The notes under the pieces were generated by a model, which saw nothing but the letters and a program-made list of their open reading frames with translations, ran no database searches and had not been told where the DNA came from. From contig NZ_CP194902.1 of NCBI RefSeq assembly GCF_051027545.1, forward strand, positions 1,364,001 through 1,428,000: DNA of 64,000 nt, in the 5' to 3' direction. Shown here in pieces: positions 18,336-26,555 of this stretch. This stretch comes from Methylocaldum sp002005105 (GTDB lineage: Bacteria; Pseudomonadota; Gammaproteobacteria; Methylococcales; Methylococcaceae). The translations under genes were made by a program, and so were the position numbers. Each line of letters begins with the position of its first letter. Position 1 is the first letter of the stretch.

Positions 18336-19181
18336 CTATTTTTCCAAACCGAGAAAGTTCCACAAGCGCTCCATGGCAGACGGCTCGTAAACCAGATCTT
18401 TAGCCTGGCCGGGAACGCCTTGGGCATAATTGAATGCGTAGACGCGAGCCGCATCGTCGGCCAATTCCTTCATATCCAGCTTGCGGTAGGCCTGTTCCAT
18501 GATCTGCAAAGCCACGGGCACGGCCGGAGTACGCTGATAGTTGCGAATGATTTCGGCGCAGCGCCTGGCCGCCGCAAGATAGGCCCCACGTCGCATGTAA
18601 AAGTCGGCAACGTGAACCTCGTACATGGCCAGATTGTTTCTTAACGACACCATACGTTGCTTGGCGTCGTCCACATAGCGGCTCTTGGGGAACTTGGCAA
18701 TCAGTTCTTCGAATTCTCTGTAGGCATCGCGAGCCGATCCAGGGTCACGCTGCGACGAGTCCGTCGGCAGAAAACGATCAACAAAGCTTATGCCTCGGTT
18801 ATAATTGACCAAGCCCCTGAGGTAATAGGCGTAATCGACGTTCGGGTGAGTCGGATTGAGCTTGATGAAGCGGTCGGTGGCGGCAAGAGCGGAATCGGGC
18901 TCGTCGTTTTTGTAGTAAGCGTAGGCGATGTCGAGTTGCGCCTGAGTCGCATATTTGCCGAACGGATAACGAGCTTCCAGTTTCTCGTATAATTTCACCG
19001 CTTTTTCGTAACGTTTTTCCGTCAGCGCCTTTTTGGCCTCGGTGTAAAACTGCTCCGCGGTCCAGTCGGCGTATTCATCCCTTTCTTCGCGAGTGGTAGA
19101 ACAGCCGAATAGCAGTATGGCAAAGGCGAGCGGCCAAAGAACGAAGCGCACAGGCCGAAAAAAAGTGAAAAAAGACGACAT
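18336..19181 (-). CDS. bamD: Outer-membrane assembly lipoprotein BamD
   Basis: About 281 residues from ATG 19181 (an in-frame ATG at 19217 would only lengthen the signal sequence). The signal peptide ends at the lipobox LLFGC, Cys27. The mature part is a string of TPR-like helices with AEQFYTEAKKALTEKRYEKA, YEKLEARYPFGKYATQAQLD and NVDYAYYLRGLVNYNRG, the typical BamD/YfiO signature. BamD is an essential partner of BamA in inserting beta-barrel proteins into the outer membrane. It is divergent from rluD, the same arrangement as in E. coli. Confidence 0.95.
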   Translation of the reverse strand: MSSFFTFFRPVRFVLWPLAFAILLFGCSTTREERDEYADWTAEQFYTEAKKALTEKRYEKAVKLYEKLEARYPFGKYATQAQLDIAYAYYKNDEPDSALAATDRFIKLNPTHPNVDYAYYLRGLVNYNRGISFVDRFLPTDSSQRDPGSARDAYREFEELIAKFPKSRYVDDAKQRMVSLRNNLAMYEVHVADFYMRRGAYLAAARRCAEIIRNYQRTPAVPVALQIMEQAYRKLDMKELADDAARVYAFNYAQGVPGQAKDLVYEPSAMERLWNFLGLEK

Positions 19182-19238
19182 GATAGGAGCGGCAGTCTTA
19201 ACGCTCGCAGTATACATTGAATTATCTATCCCATAGAA

Positions 19239-20186
19239 GTGAATTCCACCCGCGTTCTTACCGCCGAAATTCCTCCATCGCTAGCCGGCCGTCGCCTGGA
19301 TCAAGCTCTAAGCGAACTGTTTCCGGATTTTTCCAGAAATCGTCTGCAAAGCTGGATCAAAAACGGGGCTGCCCGAGTCGATGGGGCCGTTTTGTCTCCG
19401 AAGCACCGGATTCTGGGCGGCGAACGGGTGGTCCTGCATGCTGAAGTCGAGGAGACCACGGCCGTCGAGAGCCAGGATATCCCACTTGCGATCCTTTACG
19501 AGGACGACGCGGTCCTGATCATCGACAAGCCCGCGGGTCTGGTCGTGCACCCGGCGGCCGGCCATCGTGACGGAACTCTGCAAAATGCTTTGCTGCATCA
19601 TGCCCCTGGGCTGGCCGGTATTCCGCGTTGCGGTATCGTTCACAGGCTGGACAAGGATACCAGCGGATTGTTGATGGCCGCCAAGACCTTGTCCGCGCAC
19701 AAATCGCTGGTGGAGCAGCTCCAGACTCGGACCGTGCATCGGGAATACCTGGCCTTGGTGCAGGGTGCCATCACCGCCGGCGGAACAGTGGACGAGCCGA
19801 TCGGCCGGCATCGCACCGATCGGAAGCGCTTCGCCGTCCGCGAGGAAGGCAAGCCTGCCGTCACTCATTACCGCATCGCCGAGCGCTTCCCCCACCACAC
19901 CCTGCTTCGGGTAAAGCTCGAAACCGGGCGTACCCATCAGATTCGCGTCCATATGGCCCATATCCATCATCCGCTGGTCGGCGATCCGGTGTACGGCGGT
20001 CGGCTCAAGATACCGGCCGGCGCGAGCGAAGAGCTGATCACAGTCATCCGAAATTTCAAAAGACAGGCCTTGCATGCCGAAAAGCTCGGGATCATTCACC
20101 CCGCAACCGGTGAGTACACGGAGTGGCAGTCGCCACTCCCTGCGGATTTCTCCGGTCTGCTTGCGGCATTGAGAGAACAGGCATGA
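19239..20186 (+). CDS. rluD: 23S rRNA pseudouridine synthase RluD
   Basis: 315 residues, GTG start at 19239. The N-terminal S4 RNA-binding domain covers residues about 15-70 (GRRLDQALSELFPDFSRNRL). The catalytic domain has the RluA-family motif HRLDKDTSG with catalytic Asp138, then ARTVHREYLALVQG and LETGRTHQIRVHM. RluD modifies the three uridines of helix 69 in 23S rRNA. Its stop overlaps the pgeF start by 4 bp (ATGA). Family membership is certain; assignment to RluD rather than RluC/RluA rests on the N-terminal S4 domain and the bamD-rluD-pgeF order. Confidence 0.94.
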   Translation: MNSTRVLTAEIPPSLAGRRLDQALSELFPDFSRNRLQSWIKNGAARVDGAVLSPKHRILGGERVVLHAEVEETTAVESQDIPLAILYEDDAVLIIDKPAGLVVHPAAGHRDGTLQNALLHHAPGLAGIPRCGIVHRLDKDTSGLLMAAKTLSAHKSLVEQLQTRTVHREYLALVQGAITAGGTVDEPIGRHRTDRKRFAVREEGKPAVTHYRIAERFPHHTLLRVKLETGRTHQIRVHMAHIHHPLVGDPVYGGRLKIPAGASEELITVIRNFKRQALHAEKLGIIHPATGEYTEWQSPLPADFSGLLAALREQA

Positions 20187-20908
20187 GCCGATTCTGGATC
20201 GAACCCGAGTGGCCCGTGCCGCCCGGCGTCCGGGCGGCGAGCACGTTGCGCCGGGGCGGGGTGAGCATAGGCCCATATCGGAGCCTCAACCTCGGCGCTC
20301 ACGTCGGGGACGAGCCGAGTCGGGTCTCGGAAAACCGGCATCGGCTGCGGGAGGCCTTGAGTCTGCCCGCGGAACCCGTGTGGCTGAATCAAGTGCACGG
20401 AAAACACGTCATTCGGGCCGACGTATCGACCTATCGAAGCGCGGATGCCGCATTCACATGCCAAACCGGCATCGTTTGCACGGTCATGACGGCGGATTGC
20501 CTCCCCGTTTTGCTGTGTTCGAAGGAAGGCGATCGGGTCGCGGCGGTGCACGCCGGCTGGAAAGGGCTTGCGGCGGGCGTCATCGAAGCCGCCGTCGAAG
20601 CGCTTGAAGGCGATGATTTGTTGGCGTGGCTCGGGCCTGCAATCGGTCCGGACGCGTTCGAGGTAGGTCATGAGGTCCGGGAGACCTTCGTCCGCAAGAG
20701 AGCGGCATTCGCCGCCGCGTTTTGCCAAACGGAGAACGCAAAATGGCTGGCGGATCTTTATCACCTCGCACGTATCGTACTGAACGATGTCGGAATTTCG
20801 GCAATCTACGGCGGGGGCCTTTGCACTTTCGGCAATGCCGACGATTTTTTTTCCTATCGCCGCGACCGCGTGACGGGCCGCATGGCTACGTTGATCTGGC
20901 GCGAATAA
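20183..20908 (+). CDS. pgeF: PgeF/YfiH-type polyphenol oxidase family protein
   Basis: 241 residues from ATG 20183, overlapping the rluD stop as ATGA. The family motifs are SLNLGAHVGDE, VCTVMTADCLPVLL and AAVHAGWKGLAAGV, where the Cys and His residues form the metal site. YfiH-family proteins have been called laccases; E. coli YfiH was later shown to edit peptidoglycan precursors containing L-Ser, hence PgeF. It is cytoplasmic. Translational coupling with rluD matches E. coli. clpB, the next gene in E. coli, is not adjacent here but lies 8.4 kb away in the opposite orientation, with the repeat element at 20914 placed directly after pgeF. Confidence 0.92.
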   Translation: MSRFWIEPEWPVPPGVRAASTLRRGGVSIGPYRSLNLGAHVGDEPSRVSENRHRLREALSLPAEPVWLNQVHGKHVIRADVSTYRSADAAFTCQTGIVCTVMTADCLPVLLCSKEGDRVAAVHAGWKGLAAGVIEAAVEALEGDDLLAWLGPAIGPDAFEVGHEVRETFVRKRAAFAAAFCQTENAKWLADLYHLARIVLNDVGISAIYGGGLCTFGNADDFFSYRRDRVTGRMATLIWRE

Positions 20909-20913
20909 ATAAA

Positions 20914-21147
20914 CCTAGAAACAGCGGTTGACCGCTTAAATAACTAGAAAAGTTCCATGAATCCTTATTGCCCTACCTTCTACCTACGTCACCGTTTGGG
21001 TGACGCCGCTACGTACCCGATTGCACGGCAGGCGGACCGGCTGGCGGCGTTGCTCCTCCTCGCGGGAGAATACCCCGCCGCGTCGTCGCGCCTTGCTATC
21101 CGGTCCGCCTGCCGCACACTCGGGCAGGTCCAACCGCCGCTTCTAGG
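20914..21147 (+). repeat. MITE-like element, copy 1 (~234 bp)
   Basis: Begins with CCTAGAAACAGCGGTTG and ends with CAACCGCCGCTTCTAGG, an imperfect terminal inverted repeat that extends outward to TAAACCTAG/CTAGGTTTA. It matches the element at 61779-62013 over its whole length. The interior is GC-rich and largely self-complementary. It contains a reading frame from ATG 20957 that stays open in both copies without indels. It fills the gap between pgeF and the ZIP transporter gene, ending 12 bp before the ZIP start codon. A possible 7-bp direct repeat TAAATAA lies at 20906 and 21150, but it is offset from the ends and low in complexity. Confidence 0.85.
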
Positions 21148-21163
21148 TTTAAATAAGACATGA
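20957..21163 (+). CDS. Small conserved ORF inside repeat element, copy 1
   Basis: 68 codons starting at ATG 20957 inside the repeat element. Its partner in the second copy (61823) is about two-thirds identical: PTFY, ATxPIAR, RLAALLLL, SRLA, RTLG and VQPP are shared. No Shine-Dalgarno sequence is evident. The stop TGA (21161-21163) overlaps the ATG of the ZIP gene (21160), which would allow translational coupling. I know no family for it. It may be a real small protein, a leader, or a frame kept open by chance in a GC-rich palindrome. Confidence 0.3.
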   Translation: MNPYCPTFYLRHRLGDAATYPIARQADRLAALLLLAGEYPAASSRLAIRSACRTLGQVQPPLLGLNKT

Positions 21164-21993
21164 ACCTTCTCCTCTGGATAATTATTTTTACCTTGATCGG
21201 CGGCGTTTTGAGCGTCCTTGCGGCATCGCTGTTCCTGATGATTCCCGACCATCATCATCCCCGCGTGCTCCCTCACGGCATCAGCTTCGCCTTGGGCGCG
21301 TTATTGAGCGTGGCGTTTCTGGATCTTTTGCCCCATGCTGTCGAAACGGTCGGCACGGAGCAGTCGGAGAGCGTCTTCGCCGCCGTTCTTCTCGGAATCT
21401 TGGCGCTATTTTTGTTGGAAAAACTGCTGCTTTGGCGGCATTGCCACGCCGGTGACTGCGAGACGCATACGGACGACCACTTTCACCAGCCGGCCGGCAC
21501 TCTCATCGTATTGGGCGACGGTATCCACAATTTCGTGGATGGCGTGCTGATCGCCGCGGCTTTTCTTACCGATGTACATCTGGGGATAGTCACGAGCCTG
21601 GCGGTGTTCGCCCATGAGATTCCCCAGGAAGTGGGCGATTTCGCGATCCTTTTGAAAAGCGGTTATAGCCGTCCCAAGGCCTTGCTCTACAATCTGCTGT
21701 CCAGCTTGGCGACTCTGCTGGGCGGTGTCCTGGCGTATTACAGCTTGGAAAATCTGCGCGAGGCGCTGCCTTATTTCCTCGCCTTGGCGGCATCGAGTTT
21801 CATTTATGTAGCGGTTGCGGACCTGATTCCCAGTTTGCACCACCGCACCAATGCCAGTGCCGCATTTCAACAAATCGCCATGATCAGTGCCGGCGTGCTG
21901 CTGATCTTTTCGGCGCATGCCTATACCGAGGAATTTCATAAAGATCATTCCCCCGAGGCCGTTTCATCGAAATGCCCCGCCATCGTCCCGTAG
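21160..21993 (+). CDS. ZIP-family metal cation transporter
   Basis: 277 residues with about eight membrane segments. The hallmark TM4/TM5 metal sites are present: GDGIHNFVDGVLIAAAF and AHEIPQEVGDFAILL. A His-rich cytoplasmic loop (HCHAGDCETHTDDHFH) lies between TM3 and TM4, and HHHP follows TM1. ZIP proteins move Zn2+ or Fe2+/Mn2+ into the cytoplasm; the His-rich loop suggests zinc. The ATG at 21160 has no clear ribosome-binding site, and the gene starts 12 bp after the repeat element, whose small ORF stop overlaps the ATG. It is convergent with rdgB. Confidence 0.93.
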   Translation: MNLLLWIIIFTLIGGVLSVLAASLFLMIPDHHHPRVLPHGISFALGALLSVAFLDLLPHAVETVGTEQSESVFAAVLLGILALFLLEKLLLWRHCHAGDCETHTDDHFHQPAGTLIVLGDGIHNFVDGVLIAAAFLTDVHLGIVTSLAVFAHEIPQEVGDFAILLKSGYSRPKALLYNLLSSLATLLGGVLAYYSLENLREALPYFLALAASSFIYVAVADLIPSLHHRTNASAAFQQIAMISAGVLLIFSAHAYTEEFHKDHSPEAVSSKCPAIVP

Positions 21994-22010
21994 GAATATC
22001 GGCCGAACGC

Positions 22011-22610
22011 TCATTTAGCTGAATCGCGCATTTGCGCCACGAGTTCCCGCAGAGCTTTGCCGCGGTGGCTTAGGCGATTTTTTTCGTCCGGGGACAATTC
22101 GGCCGAGGTGCAGTTTTTTTCCGGCACGAAAAACAGCGGATCGTAACCGAAGCCTCCTTTGCCGCGCGGTTCGCGCAGAATGATGCCTTCCCATACGCCT
22201 TGTCCGATCAATGGGCTCGGGTCCTGCGCGTGGCGCAGAAAAACCATGACGCAGCGAAATCGGGCGGTCCGCTCGGCGTCCGGAATATTCTCCAGTTCGC
22301 GGAGCAGCTTGGCGTTATTTTCGGCATCGTTCGCGCCGGGGCCGGCATATCGGGCCGAGAAAACGCCGGGCGCGCCGCCCAAGGCGTTGACTTCCAGTCC
22401 CGAATCATCGGCTATGGCGGGCAGGCCGGAAAGCTGGCTGGCGTGCCGAGCTTTCAGAATCGCATTCTCGACAAAGGTCAATCCGACCTCCTCGATATCC
22501 GGGACTCCGAAAGCGGATTGCGGTACGATCTCTATGTCATCGTTTGCTAATATGGCCTGGATTTCGCGGACCTTTCCGGGGTTATTGCTGGCGAGCAGGA
22601 TTTTTTTCAT
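22011..22610 (-). CDS. rdgB: Non-canonical purine NTP pyrophosphatase
   Basis: 199 residues, ATG at 22610. The HAM1/RdgB family motifs are clear: KILLASNNPGKVREI at the N-terminus, FVENAILKARHAS, ADDSGLEVNALGGAPGVFSA, and the C-terminal GGFGYDPLFFVPE and LSPDEKNRLSHRGKA. The enzyme hydrolyses dITP, ITP and XTP to monophosphates and pyrophosphate, keeping deaminated purines out of nucleic acids. It is on the same strand as rph but separated from it by the carbonic anhydrase gene on the opposite strand, breaking an rph-rdgB pairing that is common in gammaproteobacteria. Confidence 0.96.
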   Translation of the reverse strand: MKKILLASNNPGKVREIQAILANDDIEIVPQSAFGVPDIEEVGLTFVENAILKARHASQLSGLPAIADDSGLEVNALGGAPGVFSARYAGPGANDAENNAKLLRELENIPDAERTARFRCVMVFLRHAQDPSPLIGQGVWEGIILREPRGKGGFGYDPLFFVPEKNCTSAELSPDEKNRLSHRGKALRELVAQMRDSAK

Positions 22611-22735
22611 CGTCGGCTTGTCTCACGATGGCGGGCCGAATCGCTTTCCGGGAAGGGGGCGTATCAGCCGGTGCGTCGGCTGCTGCTTGAGCAGGCGGCG
22701 TCATAAACAATAACAATCTCAGAGGAGAAAAAGAT

Positions 22736-23314
22736 ATGAGCCAAATCTTGAACGAAGTGCTCAGCGCTAATCAAGCGTACGCGGCGAGTTTCAACAAGGG
22801 CCATCTTCCCTTGCCGCCGGGGCGGCATTTCGCGATCCTGACCTGTATGGACGCGCGCCTCGATCCTGCCAAGTACGCCGGTCTTACCGAGGGCGACGCC
22901 CACGTGATCCGCAATGCCGGCGGACGGGCCAGCGACGACGCCATCCGTTCCCTGGTGATCTCCTACAAGCTGCTCGGCACCCGCGAATGGTTCGTGATTC
23001 ACCATACCGATTGCGGTATGGAACTGTTCACCAATGAGATCATGGGCGATCTTCTGAGCAATAGCCTCGAAACCGCGACCATCGACGCCAGCGGTTGGCA
23101 CGATGTGGGTAAAGGGCCGGGGTGTACCGACGGCAAATACATCAACTGGCTGACCATCAAGAATCAGGAACAGAGCGTTGCCGAGGACGTGAGACGCATC
23201 CGTAATCACACCCTGGTGCCGAAGAACATTCCGATCTACGGTTTCATCTACGACGTAAGATCGGGCAAGCTGGTGGAGGTGCCGGCGGCCATGGCCGCTG
23301 GACGTCCGCTATAA
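22736..23314 (+). CDS. Beta-class carbonic anhydrase
   Basis: 192 residues with a strong GAGGAGA ribosome-binding site. Zinc ligands and catalytic dyad of the beta class: Cys37 and Asp39-Arg41 in TCMDARLD, then His90 and Cys93 in HHTDCGM. The spacing and the ending FIYDVRSGKL fit the smaller clade of bacterial/archaeal beta enzymes. It interconverts CO2 and bicarbonate in the cytoplasm, useful for an organism that assimilates or produces C1 units. It is flanked by rph and rdgB on the other strand and ends 33 bp from the rph stop, with a shared hairpin between. Confidence 0.93.
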   Translation: MSQILNEVLSANQAYAASFNKGHLPLPPGRHFAILTCMDARLDPAKYAGLTEGDAHVIRNAGGRASDDAIRSLVISYKLLGTREWFVIHHTDCGMELFTNEIMGDLLSNSLETATIDASGWHDVGKGPGCTDGKYINWLTIKNQEQSVAEDVRRIRNHTLVPKNIPIYGFIYDVRSGKLVEVPAAMAAGRPL

Positions 23315-23335
23315 GGCGTTCCGGGATGGTCTGAG

Positions 23336-23367
23336 GCAAAGCCGGCTTCAGCCGGCTTTGCAATTTT
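23336..23367. terminator. Convergent terminator between carbonic anhydrase and rph
   Basis: GCAAAGCCGGCT, two loop bases, AGCCGGCTTTGC: a perfect 12-bp stem at 23336-23361 followed by AATTTT on the plus strand. The left part lies in the intergenic gap and the right part encodes the end of rph, so it serves the plus-strand gene and overlaps the rph stop codon. Confidence 0.85.
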
Positions 23368-24076
23368 CGAGCGCGGCTCGCTGATGAGCCAATAATTCTG
23401 CGATTCCTTTGCCGGCCAAATCGAGCATGGTGTTGAGTTCATCGCGTCGGAAGGCATGACCTTCCGCCGTGCCTTGAACCTCCACATAGGCGCCGGCCTC
23501 GTTCATGACCACGTTCATGTCGGTCTCTGCCTCGCAGTCCTCGCGGTAGTCCAAGTCCAGCACCGGCACGCCCTTGTAGATGCCGACCGACACCGAAGCG
23601 ATTTGGCCGTGGATAGGATTGATCCGGAGCTTTCTTTGTTTCATCAGATTGCCTACGGCCAGGGACAAGGCCACATAGCCCCCGGTAATCGAGGCCGTTC
23701 GGGTACCGCCGTCCGCTTGGATCACGTCGCAGTCGATGGTGATGGTCCGCTCGCCAAGGGCTTCCAGGTTCAGCGCCGCCCGCAGGGAACGTCCGATGAG
23801 CCGCTGGATTTCCATGGTGCGGCCGCCCTGTTTGCCTCTGGCTGCCTCCCTTCCCATCCGCTCATGCGTGGAGCGCGGCAACATGCCGTATTCCGCTGTA
23901 ATCCACCCGCTGCCCTTACCTTTGAGGAAAGGCGGTACTTTTTCTTCGATGCTGGCCGTGCAGATCACGCGGGTATCGCCGAATTCGACGAGCACCGAGC
24001 CTTCCGCGTGTTTCGTATAATTGCAGGTCAATGCGATCTCTCGCAGTTCATCCGGCTGGCGTCCGCTCGGTCTCAT
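23348..24076 (-). CDS. rph: Ribonuclease PH
   Basis: 242 residues, ATG at 24076. Full-length RNase PH: MRPSGRQPDELR at the start, phosphate-binding residues in RSTHERMGREAARGKQGGRT, IDCDVIQADGGTRTASITG, and DLDYREDCEAETDMNVV with the catalytic acidic residues. It trims tRNA 3' ends by phosphorolysis. Unlike the well-known frameshifted E. coli K-12 allele, the C-terminus is intact. The last codons lie inside the convergent hairpin with the carbonic anhydrase gene. It is divergent from the acylase gene at 24174. Confidence 0.97.
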   Translation of the reverse strand: MRPSGRQPDELREIALTCNYTKHAEGSVLVEFGDTRVICTASIEEKVPPFLKGKGSGWITAEYGMLPRSTHERMGREAARGKQGGRTMEIQRLIGRSLRAALNLEALGERTITIDCDVIQADGGTRTASITGGYVALSLAVGNLMKQRKLRINPIHGQIASVSVGIYKGVPVLDLDYREDCEAETDMNVVMNEAGAYVEVQGTAEGHAFRRDELNTMLDLAGKGIAELLAHQRAALENCKAG

Positions 24077-24173
24077 GGTATTGCTCGCTCTTCGAAAATC
24101 GGGGCAGTATACCCGAATTCAACTGCCCTCGCTTTTTACCGGCGATCCATAACAGAAGTCACGATAATCGCTC

Positions 24174-26540
24174 ATGAATGCTAAACGGTTCTTATATTTG
24201 TTCGGTTTCGCGTTGTTGTTCGTCATTGCGCCCGCCGCTTATCAGATCGACAGGATTGCCCAGTCGCTGCCGGTCATGGACGGCGAGGCGGGGCTGCCAG
24301 GACTCTCCGAAAAGGCCGAGGTGGAAGCGGATGAGTTCGGAATTCCTTCGGTGCGGGCGGAAACGCGGGAGGATGCATTCCGCGTGTTGGGGTATCTCCA
24401 TGCGCGCGACCGGCTTTTCCAAATGGACCTGATGAGGCGCAAGACGGCCGGACGATTGGCGGAAGTTTTCGGCGCGAAAGCGTTGCTCCTCGATAAACGG
24501 CAAAGAGCTTACCAGTTTCAGCGCGCGGCCGAGGATGCTGTGAACCGGATGCCGGCGGATCAACGCAAGGTCTTGCAAGCCTACACGGATGGCGTGAATG
24601 CGTTCATCTCCCGGGCTAAGGCCTTGCCGTTCGAGTTCCGCGTCCTGGCTTATCATCCCGATGCCTGGCGGCTGGAGGACAGCATGCTGGTCGCGCTGGG
24701 CATGTTTCAAACGTTGAACGGACATGACAAGGACGAGCGAACCCTTACGCTGATGGATCGTCTCCTTCCTGCCGAGGTGACCGCTTTCCTGACTCCCGAC
24801 ACCGATCCCTATGTTACCGTTCTCTTGGGCGGCGGCGATTCGCACCGGCCGGCGCGCCCGGTTCCGGTGAAATCGATCGCGAGCTTGATCGAGGAGGTCG
24901 GGGACCAGAAGCTCGGCAGCGTCATCGAGCCGGAAGCGCCCAGCATCGGCTCGAACAACTGGGCGGTGGGCGGAACTAAAACCAAGGACGGGCGCGCCAT
25001 TGTGGCCAACGACATGCACTTGGGACTTTCGGTGCCGAATATTTGGTATCGTGCCCGGCTGCTCTACGGAGACGTGGATTTGTCGGGTGTCACTCTGCCG
25101 GGAGTGCCGCTGGTCGTAGTCGGCAGCAACCGTCATGTGGTTTGGGGATTTACCAATGTAGACGCCGATTTGCTGGATTTGGTGCGGGTCGAACTGGATC
25201 CCGCCGATCCCGGCCGATACCGGACGCCGGAAGGCTGGCGTCGGTTCGAGACCCGGACCGAGACCATAGTCGTTAAGGATGGCAGTGCCGAGCCCCTCGA
25301 GCTGAAGAGCACGGTTTGGGGGCCGCTCGCACCGGAGCCGCTGCTCGGCCAGCCTGTGGCGGTCCGTTGGACTGCGCTGGACCCGCGAGCCGTGAATCTG
25401 GGATTACTGGGGATGGACCGCGTCAAAACCCTGAATGAGGCCATGGCAGTCGTGAACCGCGCCGGCGCGCCGCCCCAGAATGTCGTTCTGGCGGACGATG
25501 CGGGGCACATCGCCTGGACTTACATGGGCTTTTTCCCGAGGCGGGTGGGCTTCGACGGGAGCGTCAGCGTTTCCTGGGCAAACGGTAGCGCCCGCTGGGA
25601 CGGATTCATTCCGCCCGAAGAACTGCCGCGGGTCGTCGATCCCGCCGAAGGGTTTCTCGCAACCGCCAACAATCGTACTTTGGGCAAGGAATATCCTTAC
25701 GTGATCGGCCACAATTTCTCCTACAGCTACCGCGCCTACCGAATCGCCGAGACGCTTAAGGGGATGCCTCGGGTTTCGGAACAGGATATGCTGGCCTTGC
25801 AGCTCGATACGGTCAGCGAGTTTTACGAGTTCTATCGCCGCCTGGCCTTGTCCGTGCTGAACGGTGAGCCAGAAGACGCAATTCTGGCGGAGGCGAAGCG
25901 CTCGATCGAACGCTGGAACGGCCGGCTCGATGCCGATAGCATCGGTATAGGGCTATTGGTCGAGTGGCGGCGAAATCTCGCAAAAGCCGTGTTCGCTCCT
26001 CTGGTGAGTCGGTGCGCGGCGGCCGATCCGAATTTCGCCTATGCCTGGCGCGAGCAGGAAACGCCGCTTCGTACGCTGCTCACGGAACAGGTTCCGGAAA
26101 CGCTGCCGGATCGGCAATATGCCGATTGGCGCAGTTTTTTGATCGAGACGCTCCGCCGCAGTGCCGAAGAGGCCAAGCAGCGGAACGGCGTCGACCGATT
26201 GGAGAATTTGGCATGGGGTGAGATCAACCGGGTCCATTTGAGCCATCCGTTCAGCCAGACGTTCACACTCGCCGGCTGGGTTCTGGATATGCCCGAGGAG
26301 CCCGCGAGCGGCTGCGGCAGCTTCTGCGTGCGAGTGCTGTTTGACGGCCACGGCGCCAGCGAGCGCATGGCGGTGTCGCCGAATCATCCCGAGGACGGCA
26401 TTCTCCATATGCCGGGCGGCCAATCCGGGCACCCGTTCTCGGTGCATTACCGCGACCAGCAGCAAGCCTGGCTCAAAGGCGTTGCTTTGCCTTTCCTGCC
26501 GGGTGCGGCCAAACATCATTTGACGCTGATTCCCGAATAA
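24174..26540 (+). CDS. Penicillin acylase-family N-terminal-nucleophile hydrolase
   Basis: 788 residues. Residues 5-22 form a hydrophobic signal or anchor. The alpha-chain part has DEFGIPSVRAETREDAFRVLGY and RDRLFQMDLMRR, typical of the family. The autocleavage site is SIGSNNWAVGG with the N-terminal nucleophile Ser260; downstream are GVPLVVVGSNRHVVWGFTN and the Asn/Arg active-site region ATANNRT. Relatives include penicillin G acylases and the acyl-homoserine-lactone acylases PvdQ and QuiP. The substrate is unknown, so quorum-signal hydrolysis is only one option. It is exported, then processed into two chains in the periplasm. Monocistronic, divergent from rph. Confidence 0.9.
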   Translation: MNAKRFLYLFGFALLFVIAPAAYQIDRIAQSLPVMDGEAGLPGLSEKAEVEADEFGIPSVRAETREDAFRVLGYLHARDRLFQMDLMRRKTAGRLAEVFGAKALLLDKRQRAYQFQRAAEDAVNRMPADQRKVLQAYTDGVNAFISRAKALPFEFRVLAYHPDAWRLEDSMLVALGMFQTLNGHDKDERTLTLMDRLLPAEVTAFLTPDTDPYVTVLLGGGDSHRPARPVPVKSIASLIEEVGDQKLGSVIEPEAPSIGSNNWAVGGTKTKDGRAIVANDMHLGLSVPNIWYRARLLYGDVDLSGVTLPGVPLVVVGSNRHVVWGFTNVDADLLDLVRVELDPADPGRYRTPEGWRRFETRTETIVVKDGSAEPLELKSTVWGPLAPEPLLGQPVAVRWTALDPRAVNLGLLGMDRVKTLNEAMAVVNRAGAPPQNVVLADDAGHIAWTYMGFFPRRVGFDGSVSVSWANGSARWDGFIPPEELPRVVDPAEGFLATANNRTLGKEYPYVIGHNFSYSYRAYRIAETLKGMPRVSEQDMLALQLDTVSEFYEFYRRLALSVLNGEPEDAILAEAKRSIERWNGRLDADSIGIGLLVEWRRNLAKAVFAPLVSRCAAADPNFAYAWREQETPLRTLLTEQVPETLPDRQYADWRSFLIETLRRSAEEAKQRNGVDRLENLAWGEINRVHLSHPFSQTFTLAGWVLDMPEEPASGCGSFCVRVLFDGHGASERMAVSPNHPEDGILHMPGGQSGHPFSVHYRDQQQAWLKGVALPFLPGAAKHHLTLIPE

Positions 26541-26555
26541 TCCGGCCTGCACCGG

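Noticed and set aside
20906..21156. 7-bp target duplication TAAATAA around MITE copy 1
   Set aside because: It is A/T-only, includes the pgeF stop codon and does not fit the same element ends as the copy 2 duplication; kept only as a possibility.
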